Positions 17,802 to 28,825 of a stretch of DNA of 64,000 bases are shown piece by piece. The notes under the pieces are model-generated. The model did no database searches. It had not been told where the DNA came from and saw only the letters and a list, made by a program, of their open reading frames with translations. This stretch comes from Sphingobacteriales bacterium (GTDB taxonomy: Bacteria > Bacteroidota > Bacteroidia > Chitinophagales > UBA2359). The number at the start of each line of letters is the position of its first letter. The stretch's first letter is position 1. A program made the position numbers and the translations under genes. Location: NCBI GenBank assembly GCA_016711285.1, contig JADJTG010000017.1:124001-188000 (forward strand), read 5' to 3'.

Positions 17802-17866
17802 CTTTGCGCCTTAGTGCCTTTGCGGTGAAAAAAAAATACTAACCGCAAAGACGCAGAGCCGCAAAG
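17802..17866. repeat. Imperfect dyad repeat of the GCAAAGACGCAGAG type
   Basis: The left arm CTTTGCG..CTT..TGCCTTTGCGGT and the right arm ACCGCAAAGACGCAGAGCCG form an imperfect 25-bp inverted repeat around an A-rich spacer. Intergenic dyads of this composition recur in many bacterial genomes; they are repeat DNA, not genes. It may also act as a terminator for the Usp transcript, but no T run follows the stem. Confidence 0.6.
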
Positions 17867-17997
17867 AAAAATAATGTTCGCCTTACTTTTTTAAATGTAT
17901 TAATTAGCATAATCCTGAAATAACCTTACATTTTTACACTTTTTTTAGGTTGCCGTGTTGTTTTTCTTATCCTCAAAAAAACTGTCGTATAGTTAGA

Positions 17998-18029
17998 TTT
18001 GTTTCTTATATTTAAAAGGTTTATTTTTG
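17998..18029 (+). promoter_or_regulatory. Bacteroidota-type promoter for the heparinase-like gene
   Basis: TTTG at 17998-18001, a 20-nt spacer and TATTTTTG at 18022-18029 match the -33/-7 consensus exactly (TTTG, TAnnTTTG, 19-21 nt). The ATG of the next gene is 42 nt further on. Confidence 0.55.
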
Positions 18030-18071
18030 ATAAATCAATCAATCTTCTTCACTTCTTCTCCTTCAACAACC

Positions 18072-20713
18072 ATGAAACATCTTTTCCCCGTTTGCCTTTT
18101 ATTGTGCTGCATATTTTTGTGCTGTCAAAGCGCAGATGCACAAAATCCTGTTATCGGCACGCACCCACGCCTCCTGATAAACAGCACCATCAAAAACCAA
18201 CTACTCGCCAAAAAAAATGCCAACCACCCCGACTGGCTCGCTTTAAAGGCGCAAGCCGATGAATTGGCAACCCGCCCTGTAATGGATTTTAACCAAAGTA
18301 CCATCAGCACTTGGAACAACAATTACATTTTTTATACCTACGAAGGCGGCGGTTGGTATGATGCAGCTCTGCCCTTGGCATTTGCACACCAAATGACCAA
18401 AGGCAATACCGCCGGTGCATTTCCTACCGCTTATTCCGACAAACTCATTGAACTCGCCGAAGAGATGATTTCGGCACAAAGCGACCCCGCCAATACCTGC
18501 GGAGGCTGTTCGTTGCCCTTAGAAATAGACCAATATTTTCCTTCGCGATTTTTGGGAATGACCATCGGCATTATTTACGATTATTGCTATGACGAATTAG
18601 ATGCAACACTCAAAAACGACATCATTAATTTGATGAACGAATATTACGATTCGCTGCGTACCAATGCCTATCAAATCAACGACCGCGCTACGGGCAATTA
18701 TTTTTTCGGACATGTGATTTGCAGTGCCGCAATGGGCTATGCGAGTGCCGGAGATAATACACGCGCCGCCGAAATGATTGATTTTGCGCGTATTCGCTTT
18801 GACGGTACCCCTTCAGCTTTATCAGCCCCCGAACATATTGCTTCCGATAATTTGGAAGAACCTTTTGAAGGCGGCTACGAAGCTACTGTTACTGTATTTA
18901 CGGGCGGTGCGGTAAACGTTACAGGAAATCCCAACAAAGGCGGTTTGCAAATACAGGGCTGGGCGTATGGGGCAGGAACGATGTCGCGCATTATTGAATA
19001 TATGAAAATAGTACAAACCGCCACCAACGAAGATTTATTTGCGGCACACCCGACTTGGATGCCCAATTTGTTGCAGGCTTTCAAACACTCGCTGCTGCCC
19101 AACCGCTACGAAATTGACCACATCGGCGATTGGGGTGGTGATGTGGTGGGCATTGCCCCTTTGTCGCTGGCGCACCGCTTGTCATATATTTTGGCAGGAA
19201 CTACCTGGGGCGAAGAAGCACAATATTTAGCCAATACCGAAATTCTTGTTCACCCGACTTGGGGTTCTGTTTTTAATCTGACCAATTGGGAGTCTTTTTA
19301 TTATTTAGATGAAAATCGCCCCTCCGCCCCTTTCACCGATGAACCTCTTTTTTACAGCGGTTTCAATAATACGGGATATAATCTTGGCAATGGAAATGGT
19401 GCCTACACTTATTTTTTGATGCGCAACAGCTGGGACAGCACCGCTACTTGGGCTTCGTTTAAAGGCGGCGGTGCTATTTGGGACGACCACCAACACAATG
19501 CCGCCGGAGCTTTGGAAATCAAACAAGGCGACCGCTATCTGCTCGTGGACGGCAACCAATTCGGCAACGTTGATGAAAATGGTATAGGCGGCGGCAGCAA
19601 TCAGGGCTACAATTCGGGGCAGGCAAATACGTTGTTTTTCAGCGACTACGGCGATGTATATGAATTATTGTTAGATGGCGGCGGCAATATGAGTTCTTCG
19701 TATATCGGCGGGCAGACGAGTTGGGGCTGGGACGATATAAAAGCGGTACAAATGGGGAATCAAATTACTTATATCCGCACCGATGCCACTTATGCCTACA
19801 CCATGCCCGAAAATTATTATGATTATTCGCTGCGCCCGCTGCGATTTTTCTACCGCAATTTCCTATATCTGCGTTCTGCGAATATATTTGTGGTATATGA
19901 CCAAGCCAAAGCACGCACTTCCACGCACCCCAACGGTGCTTACGACAAAGCACAACGTTGGCATTTTACGGCAAATCCCACAGTAAGCGGCAATCATTTA
20001 CAAAGCACCTACGGCGACAAACGCCTTTATACGCATATAGTATTGCCCGCTTCGCCCCTTATCAGCACCGCCTTCGAAAACCCCAATCCCGACAGCGATG
20101 AATATGCCCTCAACAGCGATACTTGGCGTGCCGAAATTCGCCACCCTTCCAATCCTTTATATACCGAATTTATGAGTGTTTTTCAGCCCGGCACCACCGC
20201 CACTGTAGAAATGAGCAGCACCGCTTTGGCTTCTGCCACCAATAACATGAAAGGCACAAAAGTTACTTTGGCAGATAATACAGCACAAATTGTAATGTTC
20301 AATACAGATACTTTATCCTTGCAAACGCGGTGAGCAGCACTTCTTATACTTTCAACGGCGGCAGCGAAACTACCCATACTTTGTTGGGAATGACTCCTTC
20401 GGGTGCATACAACATCACCTACGATGGCTCGGCGGTGAGCGTGAATGCAGCTACCGGAGGTGCTTTTGCTGCATCGGCGCAGGGAGTTCTGCGCTTTTGC
20501 GTGTTTAAGCCCCTCATCAGCGGCGATGCCACCGCTTGCAGCAATTATGTAAATATATACAGTGTTCCGGCAAGCGGCGAGGCGGGTACGGTGTATAACT
20601 GGTCGGTGAGTGGCGGTACTATTTTATCTGTCGCACCTTACGGAAACAGTATAGAAGTGCAATGGGACAATGGCAGTAGCGGCACTGTCGGCGTTACACA
20701 AATTGTGCCTTAG
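18072..20713 (+). CDS. Secreted heparinase II/III-like protein with C-terminal PKD-like domain, frameshifted
   Basis: I chose the ATG at 18072 (MKHLFPVCLLLCCIFLCCQS) because it starts a signal peptide; a 15-codon upstream extension is less likely. The mature part begins NPVIGTHPRLLI. It has an alpha-helical toroid-like N-terminal half and a beta-rich half containing GAIWDDHQHNAAGALEIKQG then RYLLVDGNQ, the pattern of heparinase II/III-type polysaccharide lyases; the substrate is not determinable. The frame stops at 20333 but continues one frame over (NAVSSTSYTFNGGSETTHTL), pointing to an indel near 20305. The C-terminal 70 residues form a PKD-like domain (YNWSVSGGTILSVAPYGNSI) and the protein ends TQIVP, closely resembling the end of the gene at 29754. 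Confidence 0.7.
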
Positions 20714-21036
20714 CGGTAAAATTTCGGGGAATGTTATTTATCAACCGATATTTAACATTACGCAGGAGTCGTTTGTTTTTTAATAAAAAAGCGAGTTTGT
20801 GAAAATCGGTACTAAGAACCTCGAAAGAAGGTCTCAGGTTTTTCGGCATTATTTTTTTCTATAAAAATTTTACACCTGCGGCGTTCCATTTTTCTAATCT
20901 ATGCCTATTTTATCTGATTTTAGTATAATTCTTTTTTTTTGACAGCCATAGATTTTGTCCCTGCCCTCTTTGAAAGCAAATGTTTGCTTTCACTTTAATT
21001 ATTTTTAGAAAATTTAATAAATAAAAATCAGGAAAA
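20714..21036. other. Intergenic region upstream of the P-type ATPase
   Basis: This 323-nt gap has a weak hairpin near 20815-20845 (AACCT/AGGTT arms followed by TTTTT), which may end the heparinase-like transcript. It also holds the strong palindrome at 20971-20992. No ORF is visible. Confidence 0.55.
20971..20992. promoter_or_regulatory. Perfect 10-bp inverted repeat upstream of the copper ATPase, candidate operator
   Basis: TGAAAGCAAA and TTTGCTTTCA are exact complements separated by TG. The dyad lies 44 nt before the ATPase start at 21037, where a metal-responsive repressor or activator would bind. No regulator gene is adjacent. Function is inferred from position and symmetry only. Confidence 0.4.
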
Positions 21037-23545
21037 ATGAAACATACTTATAAAATTACCGGAATGACTTGCAATGGTTGTCGCAGTCATGTAGAGGAAG
21101 TGTTATCAAAAGTAAAAGGGGTTTCCAAAGCTACCGTTAATCTGGAAAAAGCTGAAGCAACTATTGAAATGGAAAATCATATTCCCTTAGAAACTTTTCA
21201 AAAAGCTTTAAAAGAAGATGGAGGCATCTATAATATCCATCAGCAAGGGGAGCATTATCATCATTCCGAAATAAAAAAAGAAAAACCGCAAAAAGGTAAA
21301 GGCACAGGTATATTCTACTGCCCTATGCACTGCGAAGGCGACAAAACTTATGATAAGCCCGGAGATTGTCCGGTGTGCGGAATGAGTTTAGTGGAGGAAC
21401 AAAACCTCTCTGCTATAACAGAAACACAATGGACGTGCCCAATGCACCCCGAAATTATAAGGAATGAAGCAGATTCCTGTCCTATCTGCGGAATGGATTT
21501 GGTACCACTGAAACCGGATCTTTCTGCCGAAGAGAAAACGTATAAAAATCTATCGAAAAAGTTTTGGATAGCAACAGCATTCACATTGCCAATTTTCTTA
21601 ATTGCAATGAGCGAAATGCTTTCCGGTAATCCACTGTATAACATAATGGAACAAAAATATTGGAATTGGGTGCAGTTTGCGCTATCCATTCCGGTAGTTT
21701 TTTATGCCACTTGGATGTTTTTTGAACGGGCTTACAGAAGTATCAGAACAGGAAATCTCAATATGTTCACACTTATAGGTATTGGTGCTGGTGTAGCTTG
21801 GTTGTTTAGTGTTTTTGGAATGTTATTCCCCGATGTGTTTCCTGAGCAGTTTAAAACCGAATCCGGTGCGGTTCACGTTTATTTTGAAGCGGCAACGGTC
21901 ATATTAACGCTGGTGCTTTTAGGTCAGCTGTTAGAAGCGCGTGCCCATAGCCAAACCAATTCGGCAGTAAAAGAATTATTAAAATTAGCACCAAATAAAG
22001 CGACTAAAATCATAGAGGGCAAAGAAGTTGAAGTAAGTATTGATGATATTGAATTGAATGATATTCTTAAAGTAAAACCCGGGGGTAAAATTCCTGTAGA
22101 TGGCACTATCACCGAAGGAGAAACAAGTATAGACGAATCAATGATTACAGGAGAACCGATTCCTGTTGATAAAAATAAAGGAGATAAAGTTAGCAGTGGA
22201 ACAATCAATGGAAACCGCCCCTTTTTAATGAAGGCTGAAAAAGTAGGGAGCGACACCTTGCTCGCTCAAATCATTCGTATGGTCAATGATGCCGGTCGCA
22301 GTCGTGCACCTATTCAAAATTTAGCAGATAAGGTTTCCGGTTATTTTGTGCCGGTTGTGGTTATTATTTCGGCAATCACATTCATAATATGGTCTGTTTG
22401 GGGACCGGAGCCTGCTTATGTATATGCGCTGGTAAATGCCATTGCTGTTCTAATCATTGCCTGTCCTTGTGCATTGGGGTTGGCAACACCTATGTCGGTA
22501 ATGGTAGGCGTAGGCAAAGGTGCTCAAAATGGTATATTGATAAAAAATGCAGAAGCACTCGAAAAATTGAATAAGATCAATACATTGATTATAGATAAAA
22601 CAGGCACAATAACCGAAGGAAAACCAACGGTAGAAAAAGTGGGGAGTTTTAGTGATAAGCTCAATGAGACAGAAATACTAAAATTTATTGTTTCGCTAAA
22701 TACGAATAGCGAACATCCTTTGGCAAGCAACTTTGAAATACGGAAAAGAGCATCAGGCAGAAATACTGAAATCGGACAATTTCAATGCTGTAACCGGCAA
22801 AGGAGTGGAAGCCGAGATTAGTAATAAGAAAGTAGCGTTGGGAAATCCCCAAATGATGGAATACGCCAAAGCGGAAATCACCGATGAAATGAAAAAAGAG
22901 GCTAAAACCTTTCAGCAACAAGGCAAAACAGTTTCTTATTTAGCAATAGATAAAAACATCGTGGGCTATGTGGTTATTGCCGATAAGATAAAAGAAACCA
23001 GTGCCAAAGCAATTGAAGCACTCCAAAACAAAGGCATTGATGTGGTGATGCTTACAGGCGACAACTACGACACCGCACAGGCAGTGGCACAGGCATTAAA
23101 TCTTACGGATTTTAAAGCCGGTATGCTGCCGGAAGACAAACTCAAAGAAGTGGAAAAACAACAAGCAAATAACAAAGTAGTAGCAATGGCCGGAGATGGT
23201 ATTAATGATGCACCTGCATTAGCCCGAAGTGATGTAGGCATTGCTATGGGAACAGGAACTGATGTAGCTATTGAAAGTGCCATGATAACTCTGGTAAAAG
23301 GCGATTTGCAAGCTATTGTGAAAGCAAAAAATTTAAGTGATGCCGTGATGAGAAATATCAAGCAAAACCTGTTTTTTGCACTTATTTATAACACATTAGG
23401 CATACCCATAGCTGCCGGTGTATTATTTCCTTTTTTTGGAATATTATTATCGCCTATGATAGCAGCACTGGCAATGAGTTTTAGCTCCGTTTCAGTAATA
23501 GCCAATGCTTTAAGGCTAAGATCAATAAAAATTGGCAATGTCTGA
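21037..23545 (+). CDS. copA: Heavy-metal (copper-type) P1B ATPase, frameshifted
   Basis: The N terminus is an HMA domain with the metal site MTCNGCRSHVEEVL. Two short metal-binding modules follow (YCPMHCEG..GDCPVCGMSLV and WTCPMHPEI..SCPICGMDLV), typical of Bacteroidota CopA/SilP-like pumps. The transmembrane metal motif is ACPCALGLATP (CPC, i.e. Cu+/Ag+ type). Catalytic motifs follow: IDKTGTITEGKP (phosphorylated Asp), SEHPLA (HP locus), MLTGDN and AMAGDGINDAPALARSD. The frame shifts near 22730 (GCAAGCA), joining EHPLA to ATLKYGKEHQAEIL. About 835 residues when re-joined. It exports monovalent copper or silver across the inner membrane. A candidate operator lies upstream. Confidence 0.92.
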
Positions 23546-23717
23546 TAATTATATCAAATGCTGTGGCAAAAAGATAGTCAAAAATGACAAAAATATAAGT
23601 GACTCACAACGCACTATCAGTACAAAAATGATGGAGCTTGTAAATAATAACCTCAATAATGGTCGTGTAAGTTTTAAAGCCATCAACACTGAATTTCTGC
23701 TAAAATATGGTGAATAG
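23538..23717 (+). CDS. Small hypothetical protein overlapping the end of the P-type ATPase gene
   Basis: A 59-residue ORF (MSDNYIKCCGKKIVKNDKNI...) whose ATG overlaps the last 8 nt of the ATPase gene (ATGTCTGA), an arrangement typical of translational coupling. It has two adjacent Cys near the N terminus, is Asn/Lys-rich and is otherwise not recognisable. It could be a small metal-related accessory protein, but it may also be a chance frame in AT-rich DNA. Confidence 0.35.
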   Translation: MSDNYIKCCGKKIVKNDKNISDSQRTISTKMMELVNNNLNNGRVSFKAINTEFLLKYGE

Positions 23718-23890
23718 CGGGTTATATTAGTCACTCTGGCAATTTCAGGCAGCATATAAAATTTATGTAGGGTAAAAAAATACCGTTATATAATTCTATT
23801 CAAAAAAATGCTTGTATATTTGAGGGCATATACAACCTTGCAAACCAAACAAACTCAATACAAACGCACAACTATTACATAGATACATAA

Positions 23891-24911
23891 ATGAAAAAAG
23901 CAATTGCAACAATATTTACGCTAATCAGCTTCTTTTTGGAAATGAACGCTCAAGTGGTTGATAGTCTCAATCAGCAAGTATGCCCGAAAGGTGGGGTAAA
24001 CCAACTTGCCATCAAATATTACGGAATTAATTTTACAAAAGAGCAAAGAAAAGAAATCGGAAATGTTGAAATTGAGATCATCTACTCCATAGATGAATTT
24101 GGAAACCCAATACTTTCGGAAATTAACGGAATTTCAAATCCACATATTATAGACAGCCTGAAAAATAAGACATCAGAGATTGGATTATTTAATCCGCAAA
24201 TAGTAGATGGCATTCCTGTACCGTCTATTTATTTTATAAAACTCACTTTTCCAACTTATTCATTTACGCAGCAAATACCTAATCTTTTTTCAAGGAAATA
24301 CATACCGCGAAGCAAAACTCGAAGACTTTGAATATATCAATGAATCAGGTCAAAGACTTGATATGACAGCGGGAGGGCTGATGAATCAGTTTATTGGCAA
24401 CCCTTCAAAGCACTTGGCATTGGGTGGAGGTATGAAAATTGATATTGCATATAGTGGAAAAAACAAGCTGATATATGGAATAAATATGAATTTTTACATC
24501 AATAAACTAAAAGAAAAGTATCCATTAAATACAACCCGACAACAATTTGATGCCCCGCCTACCTTACTTGTCGGGCTTATATTCGGTAAATGGTTTGATA
24601 AATTTAACATTCAAGGAGAATTGGGTCCCATTATTCAAAATGTAACAGAAAATCTGGGAGAATATGATAAAGATTGGGTTCAACTTAAAGGTTGGACTTC
24701 CGGAGTGGTAATAAATTACCCAATTAAATTAGGTAAATCGAAACCACAATATTACTACGGATCTCCAACCCTTTTAGAACACAATTTGAATCTGCATTTT
24801 GGATTAAGATATATAAAATTATCACTTAAAGAAGCAACAGGAGCGATGGTGGAGCTTGGATTGAGTTACAGAATAACATCTAAAAAAGTAAAAGAATATA
24901 AGTTGAAATAA
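23891..24911 (+). CDS. Exported protein: TonB C-terminal-like domain plus outer-membrane beta-barrel, frameshifted
   Basis: MKKAIATIFTLISFFLEMNAQ is a signal peptide. Residues about 30-120 resemble a TonB C-terminal domain (VEIEIIYSIDEFGNPILSEI, then FNPQIVDGIPVPSIYFIKLT). At the T6 run near 24285 the frame shifts; one base joins NLFQGNTYREAKLEDFEYIN to the second frame (MTAGGLMNQFIGNPSKHLAL). The second half has alternating amphipathic strands (LIYGINMNFYINKL, NLHFGLRYIKLSLKE, MVELGLSYRI) as in a small beta-barrel. TATATTTG at 23815-23822 is a possible -7 element. The total of about 340 residues is consistent with an outer-membrane protein of unknown role. Confidence 0.6.
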
Positions 24912-24983
24912 GTCTTATGAAATAAAACAGACTTCAACCTCCCTTTTCTCTACAAGAAAAACACACCAAAAACGTTTATCTCA

Positions 24984-27221
24984 TCAAGCACCTTTGGTGT
25001 TTTTTTTCTCCAGCAACTCAAATTCGGAGCGCACGCTCTCCAAATCCGCCGACATCACGCGCACCCGCACACGGCTGCCCAAACGATATATACGCTTGCG
25101 ACGCACGCCCACGAGTGCCATTTCGCGCTCGTCGTGATAGTATTGGTCGTCTGTGAGGCTTTCGATAGGTACTAATCCTTCGCAGTAGTTGGCTTCGAGC
25201 ATCACAAACATACCGTAGTTCATAATCCCCGAAATTACGCCGTCATACTCTTGTCCGATGCGCGAAGTGAGGTATTCTACCTGTTTGTATTTTACCGAAT
25301 CGCGCTCGGCTTGTGCGGCGTTGCGCTCCTGCAAGGAGCAATGTTTGGTTTGCTCGGCGAGGTCTTTGGCGTTGGGCAAAGTTTGTTTGTGCAATAATTT
25401 CCACAAAATACGATGCACCAACACATCAGGATAGCGGCGTATGGGCGAAGTAAAATGGGTATAATCATCAAAAGCTAATCCGTAATGACCGATATTTTCT
25501 ACGCCATAATCTGCTTTTGCCATGGTACGCACTCCTAAATTTTCCAATAGATATTGTTCGGGTTTCCCTTTTACCTGTTCAAATAATTTATTGAGCGATT
25601 GTGCAATACGCTGTGGGCTGCTTGCATCTACACGGTAGCCGAAACGCGCCGCCATCAGCGCAAATTTTTCCAATTTTTCTTCATCGGGCAGGGCGTGGTT
25701 GCGAAATACACCCAGAGTTTGCTGCGCATTTTTATTTTTTTCTTTTTGCTGCATAAAAAATTCCGCCACCGCGCGATTGGCGAGCAACATAAAATCTTCA
25801 ATGAGCATGTGTGCATCTTTGCGCTCTTTCAAATACACATCAATCGGTTTTCCTTTTTCGTCCAATTTAAATTTTACTTCGGGGGTTTCAAAAGAAATAG
25901 AACCCGCCTTGAAGCGGCGTTTGCGCAATTTAGCAGCTAAAGCATCAAAGGTGCGCAATTCAGAAGCCAAATCGCCTTCGCCGCCTTCTATAATTGCCTG
26001 TGCTTCTTCGTAAGTAAAACGCCTTTGTGAATGAATAACCGTGCGCGAAAAATGGGTGCGCAGTACTTGTGCATTGGTATTCATTTCAAAAATGGCGGAA
26101 AAACAAAATTTGTCTTCGTGCGGGCGCAGCGAACATACTTCGTTGGATAGTTTTTCGGGAAACATCGGCAGCACCCTGTCCACCAAATACACCGAAGTGG
26201 CACGCTCGTAGGCTTCGGCATCCAAAGCAGAGCCTTCGGGACAATAATACGATACATCAGCGATGTGTACGCCTATTTCCCAGTTGCCGTTTTCGAGACG
26301 TTGGATAGAGAGGGCATCATCAAAATCTTTGGCATCGGCGGGATCAATGGTAAAAGTGGTAATATCTCTGAAATCCACACGGTTTTCTATTTCCTGCTCA
26401 TCTAAGCGCACCTGAATATTGTCGGCAAATTCCATCACTTCGGGCGGAAAAGCAAGCGGAAAATTATGTGTAATGAGGATAGCCTCCATTTTGGCAAAAT
26501 GCGGCGATATTTTATTGCCCAGCACTTGCACCACTTCGGCGGTGGGTTTCTTTTGTTGCGGTGCAAATTCAAGGAGCTGAACGGCTACTTTGTCGTTGTT
26601 TTTGGCTTGATTTACTTTGTCTGCCGGAATAATAAAATCGTAGGGAATACGCAGATTATCGGGTATGGCGATGGTTTTGCTGCGGAATACGCGCAAAGTG
26701 GCGGGATACAATCTGCTTTTGCGCTGCACCACTTCCACAATTTCTCCTTCGCGGCGGTCGCTGTTGCGGCGTTGTGGCAACAAACGGGCACGCACGCGGT
26801 CGCCATCAAGGGCGTTGAGTACTTTGGAAGAAGAAATAAATATATCTCTTTCTAATCCCTCTACCGTCAAAAAAGCATTGCCGTTTTGTGTAACTTCTAT
26901 GATTCCCTCTAAAAGATTAGCATTTTTAGAGCCTGCTTTGGTATTGTTTTTCAGGGTTTGCTGAAACATTTGTGCCTGACGGTTCTTATGAATATTGACA
27001 TAAAAACGGCTGTCATCTGTAGCAAATATTTCGCCTTTTAGTGTCATCGCCTGCAATATATTGGCAATATCGGCTTTGGATACTTGGGGCAAAGCAACTT
27101 GCTTGATAAGTTGGCGAAATGTCCAGCCTTCGGTAGGGTATTTTTTAAAAACTTGTCGTATGGCTTCGCGCAATTGTTGCGGAGAGGTAGATTTAGGAGT
27201 CGCTCTTTTTTTATTTCTCAT
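24984..27221 (-). CDS. rnr: Ribonuclease R (RNase II family)
   Basis: I take the ATG at 27221 (MRNKKRATPKSTSPQQLREA); an in-frame extension upstream to 27623 overlaps the divergent flippase gene and is not protein-like. The 745-residue product has, in order, an N-terminal winged-helix region, cold-shock/OB domains (LEGIIEVTQNGNAFLTVEG), the RNB catalytic core (TIDPADAKDFDDALSIQRLE with the metal-binding Asp residues; TSPIRRYPDVLVHRIL), and a C-terminal S1 domain (EYDGVISGIMNYGMFVMLEA). It is a processive 3'-5' exoribonuclease that degrades structured RNA in the cytoplasm. Length and motifs are normal; no breaks. Confidence 0.96.
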   Translation of the reverse strand: MRNKKRATPKSTSPQQLREAIRQVFKKYPTEGWTFRQLIKQVALPQVSKADIANILQAMTLKGEIFATDDSRFYVNIHKNRQAQMFQQTLKNNTKAGSKNANLLEGIIEVTQNGNAFLTVEGLERDIFISSSKVLNALDGDRVRARLLPQRRNSDRREGEIVEVVQRKSRLYPATLRVFRSKTIAIPDNLRIPYDFIIPADKVNQAKNNDKVAVQLLEFAPQQKKPTAEVVQVLGNKISPHFAKMEAILITHNFPLAFPPEVMEFADNIQVRLDEQEIENRVDFRDITTFTIDPADAKDFDDALSIQRLENGNWEIGVHIADVSYYCPEGSALDAEAYERATSVYLVDRVLPMFPEKLSNEVCSLRPHEDKFCFSAIFEMNTNAQVLRTHFSRTVIHSQRRFTYEEAQAIIEGGEGDLASELRTFDALAAKLRKRRFKAGSISFETPEVKFKLDEKGKPIDVYLKERKDAHMLIEDFMLLANRAVAEFFMQQKEKNKNAQQTLGVFRNHALPDEEKLEKFALMAARFGYRVDASSPQRIAQSLNKLFEQVKGKPEQYLLENLGVRTMAKADYGVENIGHYGLAFDDYTHFTSPIRRYPDVLVHRILWKLLHKQTLPNAKDLAEQTKHCSLQERNAAQAERDSVKYKQVEYLTSRIGQEYDGVISGIMNYGMFVMLEANYCEGLVPIESLTDDQYYHDEREMALVGVRRKRIYRLGSRVRVRVMSADLESVRSEFELLEKKNTKGA

Positions 27222-27290
27222 GTAATTTTTATCGGTGCTGAAGAGATTTAGCGCGCAAATTAAGGCAAAGTTTGCACTTTTGCATTTGTA

Positions 27291-28784
27291 ATGTCTCAAA
27301 CAAATACGCCTTCGCGCTCGCTGAATGCTTTTTTCTATTTTGCGGGTCAGATAATAAACATTGTTGTCAGTATTTTGTTCGCGCCGTTTTTGGCACGCAC
27401 GCTCCCTTTGCACGACTACGGTTTGTATGGGCAAGCGGTGATGATAGGCGAAACTTTTGCGGTGCTGGCTTCTTACGGTTTTTTGCAGCATGTCAATTTT
27501 ATGATGCAACACTACGCCCATCGGCAAGCCGCCGCTTATTTTAATATGAAATGGGCAGCTGTTATAGCGGGCGGTGCTTGTATGCTGCTGTGGTGGCTGT
27601 TGGCTGTTATTTTGTACCTGCAAGGCAATACAGAGTTGGCGGTACTCAATTGGGTTTATTCGCCATCGGTATTATTGCAAACCATCAATTATGTGCTGGT
27701 GGGTATGTTGTTTTTTCAGGGAATGATGCGCCAAACGATGCGCGTGTTTATTACCACCAATGTGCTGCGCATTGTGCTGGTATTTATCAGTATATATTTT
27801 TTCAGCAGCTTAAATGGTGTTTTTTTGGTGTTGGTAGCTTTGCGGCTTTTGGAGTGTGTGTGGTTTTTGAGTTTGTTGCCCGCTTCTTTCAAAAGGGCGG
27901 CGGCTTTTTCGCCGAAGATAGTGGCTCATTCGCTGCGCACCGCCCTGCCTTTGGGTGTAGCTTCTTTGTTGCAGCTGCTGCCTTTGTATGTGATGAGTTT
28001 TTGGGTGAGCTATTGGTGGGGTACGGAGCAATACGCACTCTTTCGGGCAGGAGCGATGGAGGTGTTTTTTGTTTCGTATTTTTCCAACGCCGTCAATACT
28101 TCGCTGGGACCCGACATCGCCGCCAAAATCAAAGCAGAGCAATACGCCGCCGCCATCGCACTGAAAAAGCGCGGCTACATGCAGGCGGCTCTCCTCGCCT
28201 ACCCTATTATTATATGGTGTTTATTTTTTGCAAAATATTTGATCCCTTTATATTTGGGCACTGCTTTTCAGGCTTCGGTTTTTATATTCATTGTGTTCAA
28301 TTTTATTCTTTTTATCAGGCTTTGGGATTTTAATGATATATTAATTGCCTTACACAAAAGTTCGCGGATTATGGCGGTGTATGCCCTGATAGTGGCGATG
28401 GTGAGCGTGGCGGGATATTTTGCAGTACAGCACTACGCACTCAAAGGAGCTATTATCACAGTAACACTTGCCAACGGCATTGCTTTAATCATACTTTTAT
28501 TATCAGTAGCGGCTCATACGGGCATTGCGCTGTATTTTTTTGCAGATATTAAAAAACTTTCATTTCTGATATTCATCGCATTGCTGCTTTCTTGGGTTTC
28601 TTTGCAGATTAATTACCAGTATTCTGAAAATTTTTATATGATATTTTTATCCTTTTTCATCTACATATCTTTAATTTATGTATTTTTGTTAAAAATCCGT
28701 TGGTTAGATATTACGATGTACCGACAAGTGATTGAAAAATTTCCGAAAGGAAAAAAAATATATCACTTTCTATTAAACATATAA
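27291..28784 (+). CDS. Polysaccharide flippase-like membrane protein (MOP/Wzx type)
   Basis: A 497-residue integral membrane protein with about 12-14 hydrophobic segments beginning LNAFFYFAGQIINIVVSILF. The N-terminal pattern APFLARTLPLHDYGLYGQ is the hallmark of the polysaccharide-biosynthesis/Wzx exporter family (A-R-x-L-x-x-x-x-Y-G-x-Y). Expected to flip a lipid-linked glycan across the inner membrane. No glycan gene cluster surrounds it, so the substrate is unknown. It is divergent from RNase R with only 69 nt between start codons. Confidence 0.85.
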   Translation: MSQTNTPSRSLNAFFYFAGQIINIVVSILFAPFLARTLPLHDYGLYGQAVMIGETFAVLASYGFLQHVNFMMQHYAHRQAAAYFNMKWAAVIAGGACMLLWWLLAVILYLQGNTELAVLNWVYSPSVLLQTINYVLVGMLFFQGMMRQTMRVFITTNVLRIVLVFISIYFFSSLNGVFLVLVALRLLECVWFLSLLPASFKRAAAFSPKIVAHSLRTALPLGVASLLQLLPLYVMSFWVSYWWGTEQYALFRAGAMEVFFVSYFSNAVNTSLGPDIAAKIKAEQYAAAIALKKRGYMQAALLAYPIIIWCLFFAKYLIPLYLGTAFQASVFIFIVFNFILFIRLWDFNDILIALHKSSRIMAVYALIVAMVSVAGYFAVQHYALKGAIITVTLANGIALIILLLSVAAHTGIALYFFADIKKLSFLIFIALLLSWVSLQINYQYSENFYMIFLSFFIYISLIYVFLLKIRWLDITMYRQVIEKFPKGKKIYHFLLNI

Positions 28785-28825
28785 AGCATATTTAAAATAA
28801 TTAACCTCATAACCTTCTTTTTTAT

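Noticed and set aside
17370..17828. Protein of heptad repeats (EGSSRIG/EGYSRVG) or its alternative-frame version
   Set aside because: All plus frames of a 21-bp repeat are open by arithmetic. There is no ATG start, no domain and no sequence constraint favouring one frame.
20815..20845. Strong terminator after the heparinase-like gene
   Set aside because: The stem is only about five base pairs with a long loop, so it is mentioned as weak in the gap note and not called.
26466..26855. Plus-strand ORF inside the RNase R locus
   Set aside because: Antisense of a fully intact, highly conserved RNase R gene.
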